NCBI GenBank assembly: GCA_963576475.1
Contig: OY754978.1
Span: forward strand, 18,731,678 to 18,795,677
Direction of reading: 5' to 3'
Source of the DNA: Molanna angustata
Lineage: Eukaryota > Arthropoda > Insecta > Trichoptera > Molannidae
DNA length: 64,000 nucleotides
The notes beneath the pieces were generated by a model. The model was not told where the DNA came from. It saw only the letters and a list, made by a program, of their open reading frames with translations, and did no database searches. Positions 46,673 through 60,390 of this stretch are shown piece by piece. A program made the translations under genes and the position numbers. Within the stretch, counting starts at the first letter, position 1; each line of letters opens with the position of its first letter.

Positions 46673-47374
46673 TATATTTTTTTTATTTTCACTTTAATAA
46701 TTTGGTTACAATATTTATCTATTTCAAAATCTCTTTAACATTGTATTATAATTTCTGATGCACAATATAAATTGATTTAGTTAGGAATAAAATGCGTGTC
46801 GTATATAAAATTAAAATAAACGTTTGGAGTCATCAGAATTTTTTAGTCTACTAGGCTATGGCTGTTCCAGACTAGCGTTATATAAATCAATTCTACTCGT
46901 ATTTTAAACAGACTTTCGAAAACGGAGGAAGTTATCAATTCGATGTGATCGTTGTGTGAACTTTATTTAGACGTTAAAAATATATAAAAATTAATACATC
47001 TAGGTTAAAAAAAATATAAAAAGAATTATTTTTCTGAACAATTAAGTATGGTAAGAGTATGTCAATTAATAATAAAAAAACATTGTGGCGATGCTATGCA
47101 CCACAATTAATTTAAGTCAATGGAAACGTCATTCGTCGGATAGCCTCGCATCTCATTCATATTAACGAAGATAGCCGAAGGACATCAGTTTCTGTACCGA
47201 AGATGCAGCGCGGTTTGCCATTTGCATATCAACCGATGAGGCGACAACTGTGTAATTTCTTTAGTAATTAGTGTAAAATAAATATCTACCCAAACATCGC
47301 GAACATGTGTAAATTTGTCAAGTATTATATTGTAATTCATTTAAACTGAAAATAGATGTAAATCAAGTAAGTCC
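46673..47374. other. Unrecognised sequence left of the satellite
   Basis: 47130-47290 is less AT-rich and followed by AATAAA (47277-47282), so it could be the end of a transcribed unit, but no frame or partner supports this. Confidence 0.3.
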
Positions 47375-48218
47375 TTTTTACTCTCCACACTATGGAATAG
47401 GGGAGAGTCATGATTTCGCAAAATTTAAGCGTATTTTTTTTACATCAATTTCTCAATGGGTATCATGTAGAGAATGCACACTATGAGTTTCGTCGTGATG
47501 TGTTTGTGTGTATGGCGTATACGCCGTACGCCGTACGCCGTAGCATTTATCTTTTTTGTGTCCTCTCTACAGCCCAAACTATAAGTCTGATCGACTTCAT
47601 ATTAACATCATATGTGTAAAGTGCAAAGACCTAGAGCTGATTAGTTTTCCATAGACAACTTTTGATTTCTTCTCTATGAATTCATCATTTACGTTGTTTT
47701 TTTTTTTGTGTCCTCTCTGCAGCCCAAACTATAAGTCCGATTGACTTCATATTGATATCACATGTGTTAAGTCCATAAACTTAGAGCTGATTAGTTTTCC
47801 ATAGACAACGGTTCATTTTTTCCCAATGTTTCTTTATGATTTCATCTATTAAAACTGAAAAAATGCTCTCACGACCTGGAAATTAGAGATATTTTAATTT
47901 GGTTTCAACTATTTATACAACACCAAGAATCTTCATAAAATTGTATTCAAAGTTGGTCAATGTTAAAAGAAAAATATTCAACGGTTTCAAAAATTATATT
48001 TTATTTAATGGATATTTGTATGAAACTTATATGTAACGAGAGAATTTTTTTATATTTGGCAATGTTCAGTTCATTGATTTCATATTGATATAAGAATATT
48101 AATAGCTTGAACTTAGAACTGATTAGCTTTTCATAGATATCATAAAATTTCTTCATATGATATCACGTGTCAACATTGTCAAAATGCTCTAACGCTCTTT
48201 GAAACAAAATTTATCTGC
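47375..48218. repeat. Satellite X block 1
   Basis: Starts 'ttttactctccacactatgg'. Holds three (TACGCCG) units, two 152-bp sub-repeats ('gtcctctctRcagcccaaac') and a final diverged Y-like monomer. Confidence 0.9.
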
Positions 48219-49068
48219 TTTTTACTCTCCACACTATGGAATAGGGGAGAGTCATGATTTCGCAAAATTTAAGCGTATTTTTTTTACATCAATTTCTCAA
48301 TGGGTATCATGTAGAGAATGCACACTATGAGTTTCGTCGTGATGTGTTTGTGTGTATGGCGTATACGCTGTACGCCGTACGCCGTACGCCGTAGCATTTA
48401 TCTTTTTTGTGTCCTCTCTACAGCCCAAACTATAAGTCTGATCGACTTCATATTAACATCATATGTGTAAAGTGCAAAGACCTAGAGCTGATTAGTTTTC
48501 CATAGACAACTTTTGATTTCTTCTCTATGAATTCATCATTTACGTTGTTTTTTTTTTGTGTCCTCTCTGCAGCCCAAACTATAAGTCCGATTGACTTCAT
48601 ATTGATATCACATGTGTTAAGTCCATAAACTTAGAGCTGATTAGTTTTCCATAGACAACGGTTCATTTTTTCCCAATGTTTCTTTATGATTTCATCTATT
48701 AAAACTGAAAAAATGCTCTCACGACCTGGAAATTAGAGATATTTTAATTTGGTTTCAACTATTTATACAACACCAAGAATCTTCATAAAATTGTATTCAA
48801 AGTTGGTCAATGTTAAAAGAAAAATATTCAACGGTTTCAAAAATTATATTTTATTTAATGGATATTTGTATGAAACTTATATGTAACGAGAGAATTTTTT
48901 TATATTTGGCAATGTTCAGTTCATTGATTTCATATTGATATAAGAATATTAATAGCTTGAACTTAGAACTGATTAGCTTTTCATAGATATCATAAAATTT
49001 CTTCATATGATATCACGTGTCAACATTGTCAAAATGCTCTAACGCTCTTTGAAACAAAATTTATCTGC
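48219..49068. repeat. Satellite X block 2
   Basis: Near-identical to block 1, with one extra TACGCCG unit. Confidence 0.9.
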
Positions 49069-49920
49069 TTTTTACTCTCCACACTATGGAATAGGGGAGA
49101 GTCATGATTTCGCAAAATTTAAGCGTATTTTTTTTACATCAATTTCTCAATGGGTATCATGTAGAGAATGCACACTATGAGTTTCGTCGTGATGTGTTTG
49201 TGTGTATGGCGTATACGCTGTACGCCGTACGCCGTACGCCGTAGCATTTATCTTTTTTGTGTCCTCTCTACAGCCCAAACTATAAGTCTGATCGACTTCA
49301 TATTAACATCATATATGTAAAGTGCAAAGACCTAGAGCTGATTAGTTTTCCATAGACAACTTTTGATTTCTTCTCTATGAATTCATCATTTACGTTGTTT
49401 TTTTTTTGTGTCCTCTCTGCAGCCCAAACTATAAGTCCGATTGACTTCATATTGATATCACATGTGTTAAGTCCATAAACTTAGAGCTGATTAGTTTTCC
49501 ATAGACAACGGTTCATTTTTTCCCAATGTTTCTTTATGATTTCATCTATTAAAACTGAAAAAATGCTCTCACGACCTGGAAATTAGAGATATTTTAATTT
49601 GGTTTCAACTATTTATACAACACCAAGAATCTTCATAAAATTGTATTCAAAGTTGGTCAATGTTAAAAGAAAAATATTCAACGGTTTCAAAAATTATATT
49701 TTATTTAATGGATATTTGTATGAAACTTATATGTAACAAGAGAATTTTTTTATATTTGGCAATGATCAGTTCATTGATTTCATATTGATAGAAGAATATT
49801 AATAGCTTGAACTTAGAACTGATTAGCTTTTCATAGATATCATATAATTTCTTCATATGATATCACGTGTAAACATTGTCAAAATGCTCTAACGCTCTTT
49901 GAAACAAAATTTATCTGCTT
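49069..49920. repeat. Satellite X block 3
   Basis: Near-identical to block 2, but carries 'taacaagag', 'aatgatcag' and 'gatagaagaat' variants that it shares with blocks 4 and 5. It passes smoothly into Y monomers. Confidence 0.9.
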
Positions 49921-52900
49921 TTTTTAAAATATTTCATACAACATAAGCAGTCTTCACTATACTGCATTAATAGTTTGTCTATCTTAACATAAAAATATAC
50001 TATCGGAAGAAAATTTATATTCCTGGTAGTAACATTTAGTATGAATAAAAATGTAATTAGATAAATTTCTATGTATGGAAACGTTTAGTAATTTGATTTC
50101 ATGTTATAATGTAAAGAGCTTGAACATAGAACTGATTAGCTTTCCATAAATAACAAAAAAAATCTTCATATGATATCACCTGTCAAAATTTGGAAAATGC
50201 TCTCGCGTTCTTTAGAACAAAATTTATCTGCTTTTTTTAAAATATTTCATACAACATAAGCATTCTTCACTATACTGCATTAATAGTTTGTTTATCTTAA
50301 CATAAAAATATACTATCGGAAGAAAATTTATATTCCTGATAGTAACATTTAGTATGAATAATAATGTAATTAGATAAATTTCTATGTATGGAAAAGTTCA
50401 GTAATTTGATTTCATGTTATAATGTAAAGAGCTTGAACATAGAACTGATTAGCTTTCCATAAATAACAAAAAAAATCTTCATATAATATCACGTGTCAAA
50501 ATTTTGAAAATGCTCTCGCGTTCTTTAAAACAAAATTTATCTGCTTTTTTTAAAATATTTCATACAACATAAGCATTCTTCACTATACTGCATTAATATT
50601 TTGTTTATCTTAACATAAAAATATACTATCGGAAGAAAATTTATATTCCTGGTAGTAACATTTAGTATGAATAAAAATGTAATTAGATAAATTTCTTTGT
50701 ATGGAAAAGTTCAGTAATTTGATTTCATGTTATAATGTAAAGAGCTTGAACATAGAACTGATTAGCTTTCCATAAATAACAAAAAAAATCTTCATATGAT
50801 ATCACCTGTCAAAATTTGGAAAATGCTCTCGCGTTCTTTAGAACAAAATTTATCTGCTTTTTTTAAAATATTTCATACAACATAAGCATTCTACACCATA
50901 CTGCATTAAAAGTTTGTCTATCTTATCATAAAAATATACTATCGGAAGAAAATTTATATTCCTGATAGTAACATTTAGTATGAATAATAATGTAATTAGA
51001 TAAATTTCTATATATGGAAAAGTTCAGTAATTTGATTTCATGTTATAATGTAAAGAGCTTGAACATAGAACTGATTAGTTTTCCATAAATAACAAAAAAA
51101 ATCTTCATATAATATCACGTGTCAAAATTTTGAAAATGCTCTCGCGTTCTTTAAAACAAAATTTATCTGCTTTTTTTAAAATATTTCATACAACATAAGC
51201 ATTCTTCACTATACTGCATTAATAGTTTGTTTATCATAACATAAAAATATACTATCGGAAGAAAATTTATATTCCTGATAGTAACATTTAGTATGAATAA
51301 AAATGTAATTAGATAAATTTCTATGTATGGAAACGTGTAGTAATTTGATTTCATGATATAATGTAAAGAGCTTGAACATAGAACTGATTTGCTTTCCATA
51401 AATAACAAAAAAATTCTTCATATGATACCACCTGTCAAAATTTGAAAAATGCTCTCGCGTTCTTTAAAACAAAATTTATCTGCTTTTTTTAAAATATTTC
51501 ATACAACATAAGCATTCTTCACTATACTGTATTAATAGTTTGTCTATCTTAACATAAAAATATACTATCGGAAGAAAATTTATATTCCTGATAGTAACAT
51601 TTAGTATGAATAATAATGTAATTAGATAAATTTCTATGTATGGAAAAGTTCAGTAATTTGATTTCATGTTATAATGTAAAGAGCTTGAACATAGAACTGA
51701 TTAGCTTTCCATAAATAACAAAAAAAATCTTCATATAATATCACGTGTCAAAATTTTGAAAATGCTCTCGCGTTCTTTAAAACAAAATTTATCTGCTTTT
51801 TTTAAAATATTTCATACAACATAAGCATTCTTCACTATACTGCATTAATATTTTGTTTATCTTAACATAAAAATATACTATCGGAAGAAAATTTATATTC
51901 CTGGTAGTAACATTTAGTATGAATAAAAATGTAATTAGATAAATTTCTATGTATGGAAAAGTTCAGTAATTTGATTTCATGTTATAATGTAAAGAGCTTG
52001 AACATAGAACTGATTAGCTTTCCATAAATAACAAAAAAAATCTTCATATAATATCACGTGTCAAAATTTTGAAAATGCTCTCGCGTTCTTTAAAACAAAA
52101 TTTATCTGCTTTTTTTAAAATATTTCATACAACATAAGCATTCTTCACTATACTGCATTAATATTTTGTTTATCTTAACATAAAAATATACTATCGGAAG
52201 AAAATTTATATTCCTGGTAGTAACATTTAGTATGAATAAAAATGTAATTAGATAAATTTCTATGTATGGAAAAGTTCAGTAATTTGATTTCATGTTATAA
52301 TGTAAAGAGCTTGAACATAGAACTGATTAGCTTTCCATAAATAACAAAAAAAATCTTCATATGATATCACCTGTCAAAATTTGGAAAATGCTCTCGCGTT
52401 CTTTAGAACAAAATTTATCTGCTTTTTTTAAAATATTTCATACAACATAAGCATTCTACACCATACTGCATTAAAAGTTTGTCTATCTTAACATAAAAAT
52501 ATACTATCGGAAGAAAATTTATATTCCTGGTAGTAACATTTAGTATGAATAAAAATGTAATTAGATAAATTTCTATGTATGGAAACGTGTAGTAATTTGA
52601 TTTCATGATATAATGTAAAGAGCTTGAACATAGAACTGATTAGCTTTCCATAAATAACAAAAAAATTCTTCATATGATATCACCTGTCAAAATTTGAAAA
52701 ATGCTCTCGCGTTCTTTAAAACAAAATTTATCTGCTTTTTTTAAAATATTTCATACAACATAAGCATTCTTCACTATACTGCATTAATAGTTTGTCTATC
52801 TTAACATAAAAATATACTATCGGAAGAAAATTTATATTCCTGATAGTAACATTTAGTATGAATAATAATGTAATTAGATAAATTTCTATGTATGGAAAAG

Positions 52901-54548
52901 TTCAGTAATTTGGTTTTAATGTTATAATGTAAAGAGCTTGAACATAGAACTGATTAGCTTTCCATAAATAACAAAAAAAATCTTCATATAATATCACGTG
53001 TCAAAATTTTGAAAATGCTCTCGCGTTCTTTAAAACAAAATTTATCGGCTTTTTTAAAAATATTTCATACAACATAAGCATTCTTCACTATACTGCATTA
53101 ATAGTTTGTTTATCTTAACATAAAAATATACTATCGGAAGAAAATTTATATTCCTGATAGTAACATTTAGTATGAATAAAAATGTAATTAGATAAATTTC
53201 TATGTATGGAAACGTGTAGTAATTTGATTTCATGATATAATGTAAAGAGCTTGAACATAGAACTGATTAGCTTTCCATAAATAACAAAAAAATTCTTCAT
53301 ATGATATCACCTGTCAAAATTTGAAAAATGCTCTCGCGTTCTTTAAAACAAAATTTATCTGCTTTTTTTAAAATATTTCATACAACATAAGCATTCTTCA
53401 CTATACTGCATTAATAGTTTGTCTATCTTAACATAAAAATATACTATCGGAAGAAAATTTATATTCCTGGTAGTAACATTTAGTATGAATAAAAATGTAA
53501 TTAGATAAATTTCTATGTATGGAAAAGTTCAGTAATTTGATTTCATGTTATAATGTTAAGAGCTTGAACATAGAACTGATTAGCTTTCCATAAATAACAA
53601 AAAATTTCTTCATATGATATCACCTGTCAAAATTTGGAAAATGCTTTCGCGTCCTTTAAAACAAAATTTATCTGCTTTTATTAAAATATTTCATACAACA
53701 TAAGCATTCTACACCATACTGCAATAATAGTTTGTCTATCTTAACATAAAAATATACTGTCGATAGAAATTTATTTTCCGGGTAGTAAAATTTAGTATGA
53801 ATAAAAATGTATATAATAAGATAAATTTCTTATGTATGGAAAAGTTCAGTAATTTGATTTCATGTTATAATGTAAAGAGCTTGAACATCGAACTGATTAG
53901 CTTTTCATAAATAACAAAAATTTCTTCATATGATATTACGTGTCAAAATTGTCAAAATGCTCTAACGTCCTTTAAAACAAAATTTATCTGCTTTTATTAA
54001 AATATTTCATACAACATTAGAATTCTTCACCATACTGCATTAATAGTTTGTCTATCTTAACATGAAAATATACTATCGTTAGAAAATTTATATTCTTGGT
54101 AGTAAAATTTAGAATGAATAAAATATTTCATTGTCAATATTTGTGGTGTGGAGAGTTTAGTGTTGGCCACAACCCACTCGTTTTAAAATATTTCATACAA
54201 CATAAGCAGTCTTTACTATACTGCATTAATAGTTTGTCTATCTTAACATAAAAATACACTATCGGAAGAAAATTTATATTCCTGATAGTAACATTTAGTA
54301 TGAATAAAAATGTAATTAGATAAATTTCTATGTATGGAAACGTTCAGTAATTTGATTTCATGTTATAATGTAAAGAGCTTGAACATAGAACTGATTAGCT
54401 TTCCATAAATAACAAAAAAAATCTTCATATGATATCACCTGTCAAAATTTGGAAAATACTCTCGCGTTCTTTAAAACAAAATTTATCTGCTTTTTTTAAA
54501 ATATTTCATACAACATAAGCATTCTTCCCTATACTGCATTAATAGTTT
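49921..54548. repeat. Satellite Y run 1, about 15 monomers of 313 bp
   Basis: Monomers repeat at 313 bp (for example 'aatttatctg' at 50221, 50534 and 50847). The last three (53.65-54.18 kb) are more diverged and include a foreign-looking insert 'gtggtgtggagagtttagtg' and 'ttggccacaacccactcg' (54143-54181). Confidence 0.93.
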
Positions 54549-55335
54549 TTTACTCTCCACACTATGGAATAGGGGAGAGTCATGATTTCGCAAAATTTAA
54601 GCGTATTTTTTTTACATCAATTTCTCAATGGGTATCATGTAGAGAATGCACACTATGAGTTTCGTCGTGATGTGTTTGTGTGTATGGCGTATACGCTGTA
54701 CGCCGTACGCCGTAGCATTTATCTTTTTTGTGTCCTCTCTACAGCCCAAACTATAAGTCTGATCGACTTCATATTAACATCATATGTGTAAAGTGCAAAG
54801 ACCTAGAGCTGATTAGTTTTCCATAGACAACTTTTGATTTCTTCTCTATGAATTCATCATTTACGTTGTTTTTTTTTTGTGTCCTCTCTGCAGCCCAAAC
54901 TATAAGTCCGATTGACTTCATATTGATATCACATGTGTTAAGTCTATAAACTTAGAGCTGATTAGTTTTCCATAGACAACGGTTCATTTTTTCCCAATGT
55001 TTCTTTATGATTTCATCTATTAAAACTGAAAAAATGCTCTCACGACCTGGAAATTAGAGATATTTTAATTTGGTTTCAACTATTTATACAACACCAAGAA
55101 TCTTCATAAAATTGTATTCAAAGTTGGTCAATGTTAAAAGAAAAATATTCAACGGTTTCAAAAATTATATTTTATTTAATGGATATTTGTATGAAACTTA
55201 TATGTAACAAGAGAATTTTTTTATATTTGGCAATGATCAGTTCATTGATTTCATATTGATAGAAGAATATTAATAGCTTGAACTTAGAACTGATTAGCTT
55301 TTCATAGATATCATATAATTTCTTCATATGATATC
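54549..55335. repeat. Satellite X block 4
   Basis: The left junction cuts a Y monomer at an unrelated point ('gcattaatagttt'). The right end merges into Y through shared sequence, as expected from homologous exchange. Three TACGCCG units. Confidence 0.9.
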
Positions 55336-58300
55336 ACCTGTCAAAATTTGGAAAATGCTCTCGCGTTCTTTAGAACAAAATTTATCTGCTTTTTTTAAAA
55401 TATTTCATACAACATTAGCATTCTTCACTATACTGCATTAATAGTTTGTTTATCTTAACATAAAAATATACTATCGGAAGAAAATTTATATTCCTGATAG
55501 TAACATTTAGTATGAATAAAAATGTAATTAGATAAATTTCTATGTATGGAAACGTGTAGTAATTTGATTTCATGATATAATGTAAAGAGCTTGAACATAG
55601 AACTGATTAGCTTTCCATAAATAACAAAAAAATTCTTCATATGATATCACCTGTCAAAATTTGAAAAATGCTCTCGCGTTCTTTAAAACAAAATTTATCT
55701 GCTTTTTTTAAAATATTTCATACAACGTAAGCATTCTTCACTATACTGCATTAATAGTTTGTCTATCTTAACATAAAAATATACTATCGGAAGAAAATTT
55801 ATATTCCTGGTAGTAACATTTAGTATGAATAAAAATGTAATTAGATAAATTTCTATGTATGGAAAAGTTCAGTAATTTGATTTCATGTTATAATGTAAAG
55901 AGCTTGAACATAGAACTGATTAGCTTTCCATAAATAACAAAAAAAATCTTCATATGATATCACCTGTCAAAATTTGGAAAATGCTCTCGCGTTCTTTAGA
56001 ACAAAATTTATCTGCTTTTTTTAAAATATTTCATACAACATAAGCATTCTACACCATACTGCATTAAAAGTTTGTCTATCTTATCATAAAAATATACTAT
56101 CGGAAGAATATTTATATTCCTGATAGTAACATTTAGTATGAATAATAATGTAATTAGATAAATTTCTATGTATGGAAAAGTTCAGTAATTTGATTTCATG
56201 TTATAATGTAAAGAGCTTGAACATAGAACTGATTAGTTTTCCATAAATAACAAAAAAAATCTTCATATTATATCACGTGTCAAAATTTTGAAAATGCTCT
56301 CGCGTTCTTTAGAACAAAATTTATCTGCTTTTTTTAAAATATTTCATACAACATAAGCATTCTACACCATACTGCATTAAAAGTTTGTCTATCTTATCAT
56401 AAAAATATACTATCGGAAGAATATTTATATTCCTGATAGTAACATTTAGTATGAATAATAATGTAATTAGATAAATTTCTATGTATGGAAAAGTTCAGTA
56501 ATTTGATTTCATGTTATAATGTAAAGAGCTTGAACATAGAACTGATTAGTTTTCCATAAATAACAAAAAAAATCTTCATATAATATCACGTGTCAAAATT
56601 TTGAAAATGCTCTCGCGTTCTTTAAAACAAAATTTATCTGCTTTTTTTAAAATATTTCATACAACATAAGCATTCTTCACTATACTGCATTAATAGTTTG
56701 TTTATCTTAACATAAAAATATACTATCGGAAGAAAATTTATATTCCTGATAGTAACATTTAGTATGAATAAAAATGTAATTAGATAAATTTCTATGTATG
56801 GAAACGTGTAGTAATTTGATTTCATGATATAATGTAAAGAGCTTGAACATAGAACTGATTAGCTTTCCATAAATAACAAAAAAAATTCTTCATATGATAT
56901 CACCTGTCAAAATTTGAAAAATGCTCTCGCGTTCTTTAAAACAAAATTTATCTGCTTTTTTTAAAATATTTCATACAACATAAGCATTCTTCACTATACT
57001 GTATTAATAGTTTGTCTATCTTAACATAAAAATATACTATCGGAAGAAAATTTATATTCCTGGTAGTAACATTTAGTATGAATAAAAATGTAATTAGATA
57101 AATTTCTATGTATGGAAAAGTTCAGTAATTTGATTTCATGTTATAATGTAAAGAGCTTGAACATAGAACTGATTAGCTTTCCATAAATAACAAAAAAAAT
57201 CTTCATATGATATCACCTGTCAAAATTTGGAAAATGCTCTCGCATTCTTTAGAACAAAATTTATCTGCTTTTTTTAAAATATTTCATACAACATAAGCAT
57301 TCTACACCATACTGCATTAAAAGTTTGTCTATCTTATCATAAAAATATACTATCGGAAGAATATTTATATTCCTGATAGTAACATTTAGTATGAATAATA
57401 ATGTAATTAGATAAATTTCTATGTATGGAAAAGTTCAGTAATTTGATTTCATGTTATAATGTAAAGAGCTTGAACATAGAATTGATTAGTTTTCCATAAA
57501 TAACAAAAAAAATCTTCATATAATATCACGTGTCAAAATTTTGAAAATGCTCTCGCGTTCTTTAAAACAAAATTTATCTGCTTTTTTTAAAATATTTCAT
57601 ACAACATAAGCATTCTTCACTATACTGCATTAATAGTTTGTTTATCTTAACATAAAAATATACTATCGGAAGAAAATTTATATTCCTGATAGTAACATTT
57701 AGTATGAATAAAAATGTAATTAGATAAATTTCTATGTATGGAAACGTGTAGTAATTTGATTTCATGATATAATGTAAAGAGCTTGAACATAGAACTGATT
57801 AGCTTTCCATAAATAACAAAAAAATTCTTCATATGATATCACCTGTCAAAATTTGAAAAATGCTCTCGCGTTCTTTAAAACAAAATTTATCTGCTTTTTT
57901 TAAAATATTTCATACAACATAAGCATTCTTCACTATACTGCATTAATAGTTTGTCTATCTTAACATAAAAATATACTATCGGAAGAAAATTTATATTCCT
58001 GGTAGTAACATTTAGTATGAATAAAAATGTAATTAGATAAATTTCTATGTATGGAAAAGTTCAGTAATTTGATTTCATGTTATAATGTAAAGAGCTTGAA
58101 CATAGAACTGATTAGCTTTCCATAAATAACAAAAAAAATCTTCATATGATATCACCTGTCAAAATTTGGAAAATGCTCTCGCGTTCTTTAGAACAAAATT
58201 TATCTGCTTTTTTTAAAATATTTCATACAACATAAGCATTCTACACCATACTGCATTAAAAGTTTGTCTATCTTATCATAAAAATATACTATCGGAAGAA

Positions 58301-59585
58301 TATTTATATTCCTGATAGTAACATTTAGTATGAATAATAATGTAATTAGATAAATTTCTATGTATGGAAAAGTTCAGTAATTTGATTTCATGTTATAATG
58401 TAAAGAGCTTGAACATAGAACTGATTAGTTTTCCATAAATAACAAAAAAAATCTTCATATAATATCACGTGTCAAAATTTTGAAAATGCTCTCGCGTTCT
58501 TTAAAACAAAATTTATCTGCTTTTTTTAAAATATTTCATACAACATAAGCATTCTTCACTATACTGCATTAATAGTTTGTTTATCTTAACATAAAAATAT
58601 ACTATCGGAAGAAAATTTATATTCCTGATAGTAACATTTAGTATGAATAAAAATGTAATTAGATAAATTTCTATGTATGGAAACGTGTAGTAATTTGATT
58701 TCATGATATAATGTAAAGAGCTTGAACATAGAACTGATTAGCTTTCCATAAATAACAAAAAAATTCTTCATATGATATCACCTGTCAAAATTTGAAAAAT
58801 GCTCTCGCGTTCTTTAAAACAAAATTTATCTGCTTTTTTTAAAATATTTCATACAACATAAGCATTCTTCACTATACTGCATTAATAGTTTGTCTATCTT
58901 AACATAAAAATATACTATCGGAAGAAAATTTATATTCCTGATAGTAACATTTAGTATGAATAATAATGTAATTAGATAAATTTCTATGTATGGAAAAGTT
59001 CAGTAATTTGATTTCATGTTATAATGTAAAGAGCTTGAACATAGAACTGATTAGCTTTCCATAAATAACAAAAAAAATCTTCATATAATATCACGTGTCA
59101 AAATTTTGAAAATGCTCTCGCGTTCTTTAAAACAAAATTTATCTGCTTTTTTTAAAATATTTCATACAACATAAGCATTCTTCACTATACTGCATTAATA
59201 TTTTGTTTATCTTAACATAAAAATATACTATCGGAAGAAAATTTATATTCCTGGTAGTAACATTTAGTATGAATAAAAATGTAATTAGATAAATTTCTAT
59301 GTATGGAAAAGTTCAGTAAATTGATTTCATGTTATAATGTAAAGAGCTTGAACATAGATTTGATTAGCTTTCCATAAATAACAAAAAAAATCTTCATATG
59401 ATATCACCTGTCAAAATTTGGAAAATGCTCTCGCGTTCTTTAGAACAAAATTTATCTGCTTTTTTTAAAATATTTCATACAACATAAGCATTCTACACCA
59501 TACTGCATTAAAAGTTTGTCTATCTTATCATAAAAATATACTATCGGAAGAAAAATTATATACTAGAAAAAACAGTTTATTATTA
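55336..59585. repeat. Satellite Y run 2 with clear 939-bp higher-order repeat
   Basis: Three monomer types alternate in order. They are recognised by 'cacctgtcaaaatttggaaa', 'cacgtgtcaaaattttgaaa' and 'cacctgtcaaaatttgaaaa', and by 'attctacacc' against 'attcttcac'. Equivalent points recur at 56634, 57574 and 58513 (940 and 939 bp). Confidence 0.92.
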
Positions 59586-60390
59586 TTACTCTCCACACTA
59601 TGGAATAGGGGAGAGTCATGATTTCGCAAAATTTAAGCGTATTTTTTTTACATCAATTTCTCAATGGGTATCATGTAGAGAATGCACACTATGAGTTTCG
59701 TCGTGATGTGTTTGTGTGTATGGCGTATACGCTGTACGCCGTACGCCGTACGCCGTACGCCGTAGCATTTATCTTTTTTGTGTCCTCTCTACAGCCCAAA
59801 CTATAAGTCTGATCGACTTCATATTAACATCATATGTGTAAAGTGCAAAGACCTAGAGCTGATTAGTTTTCCATAGACAACTTTTGATTTCTTCTCTATG
59901 AATTCATCATTTACGTTGTTTTTTTTTTGTGTCCTCTCTGCAGCCCAAACTATAAGTCCGATAGACTTCATATTGATATCACATGTGTTAAGTCTATAAA
60001 CTTAGAGCTGATTAGTTTTCCATAAACAACGGTTCATTTTTTCCCAATGTTTCTTTATGATTTCATCTATTTAAACTGAAAAAATGCTCTCACGACCTGG
60101 AAATTAGAGATATTTTAATTTGGTTTCAACTATTTATACAACACCAAGAATCTTCATAAAATTGTATTCAAAGTTGGTCAATGTTAAAAGAAAAATATTC
60201 AACGGTTTCAAAAATTATATTTTATTTAATGGATATTTGTATGAAACTTATATGTAACAAGAGAATTTTTTTATATTTGGCAATGATCAGTTCATTGATT
60301 TCATATTGATAGAAGAATATTAATAGCTTGAACATAGAACTGATTAGCTATTCATAGATATCATATAATTTCTTCATATGATATCACCTG
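59586..60390. repeat. Satellite X block 5
   Basis: Preceded by a short unique stretch 'actagaaaaaacagtttatt' (59563-59582). Five TACGCCG units, the most of any block. Confidence 0.9.

Noticed and set aside
47375..60390. X blocks as LTRs or an inserted transposon
   Set aside because: No TG/CA ends or target duplications, and their content is homologous to the neighbouring monomers.
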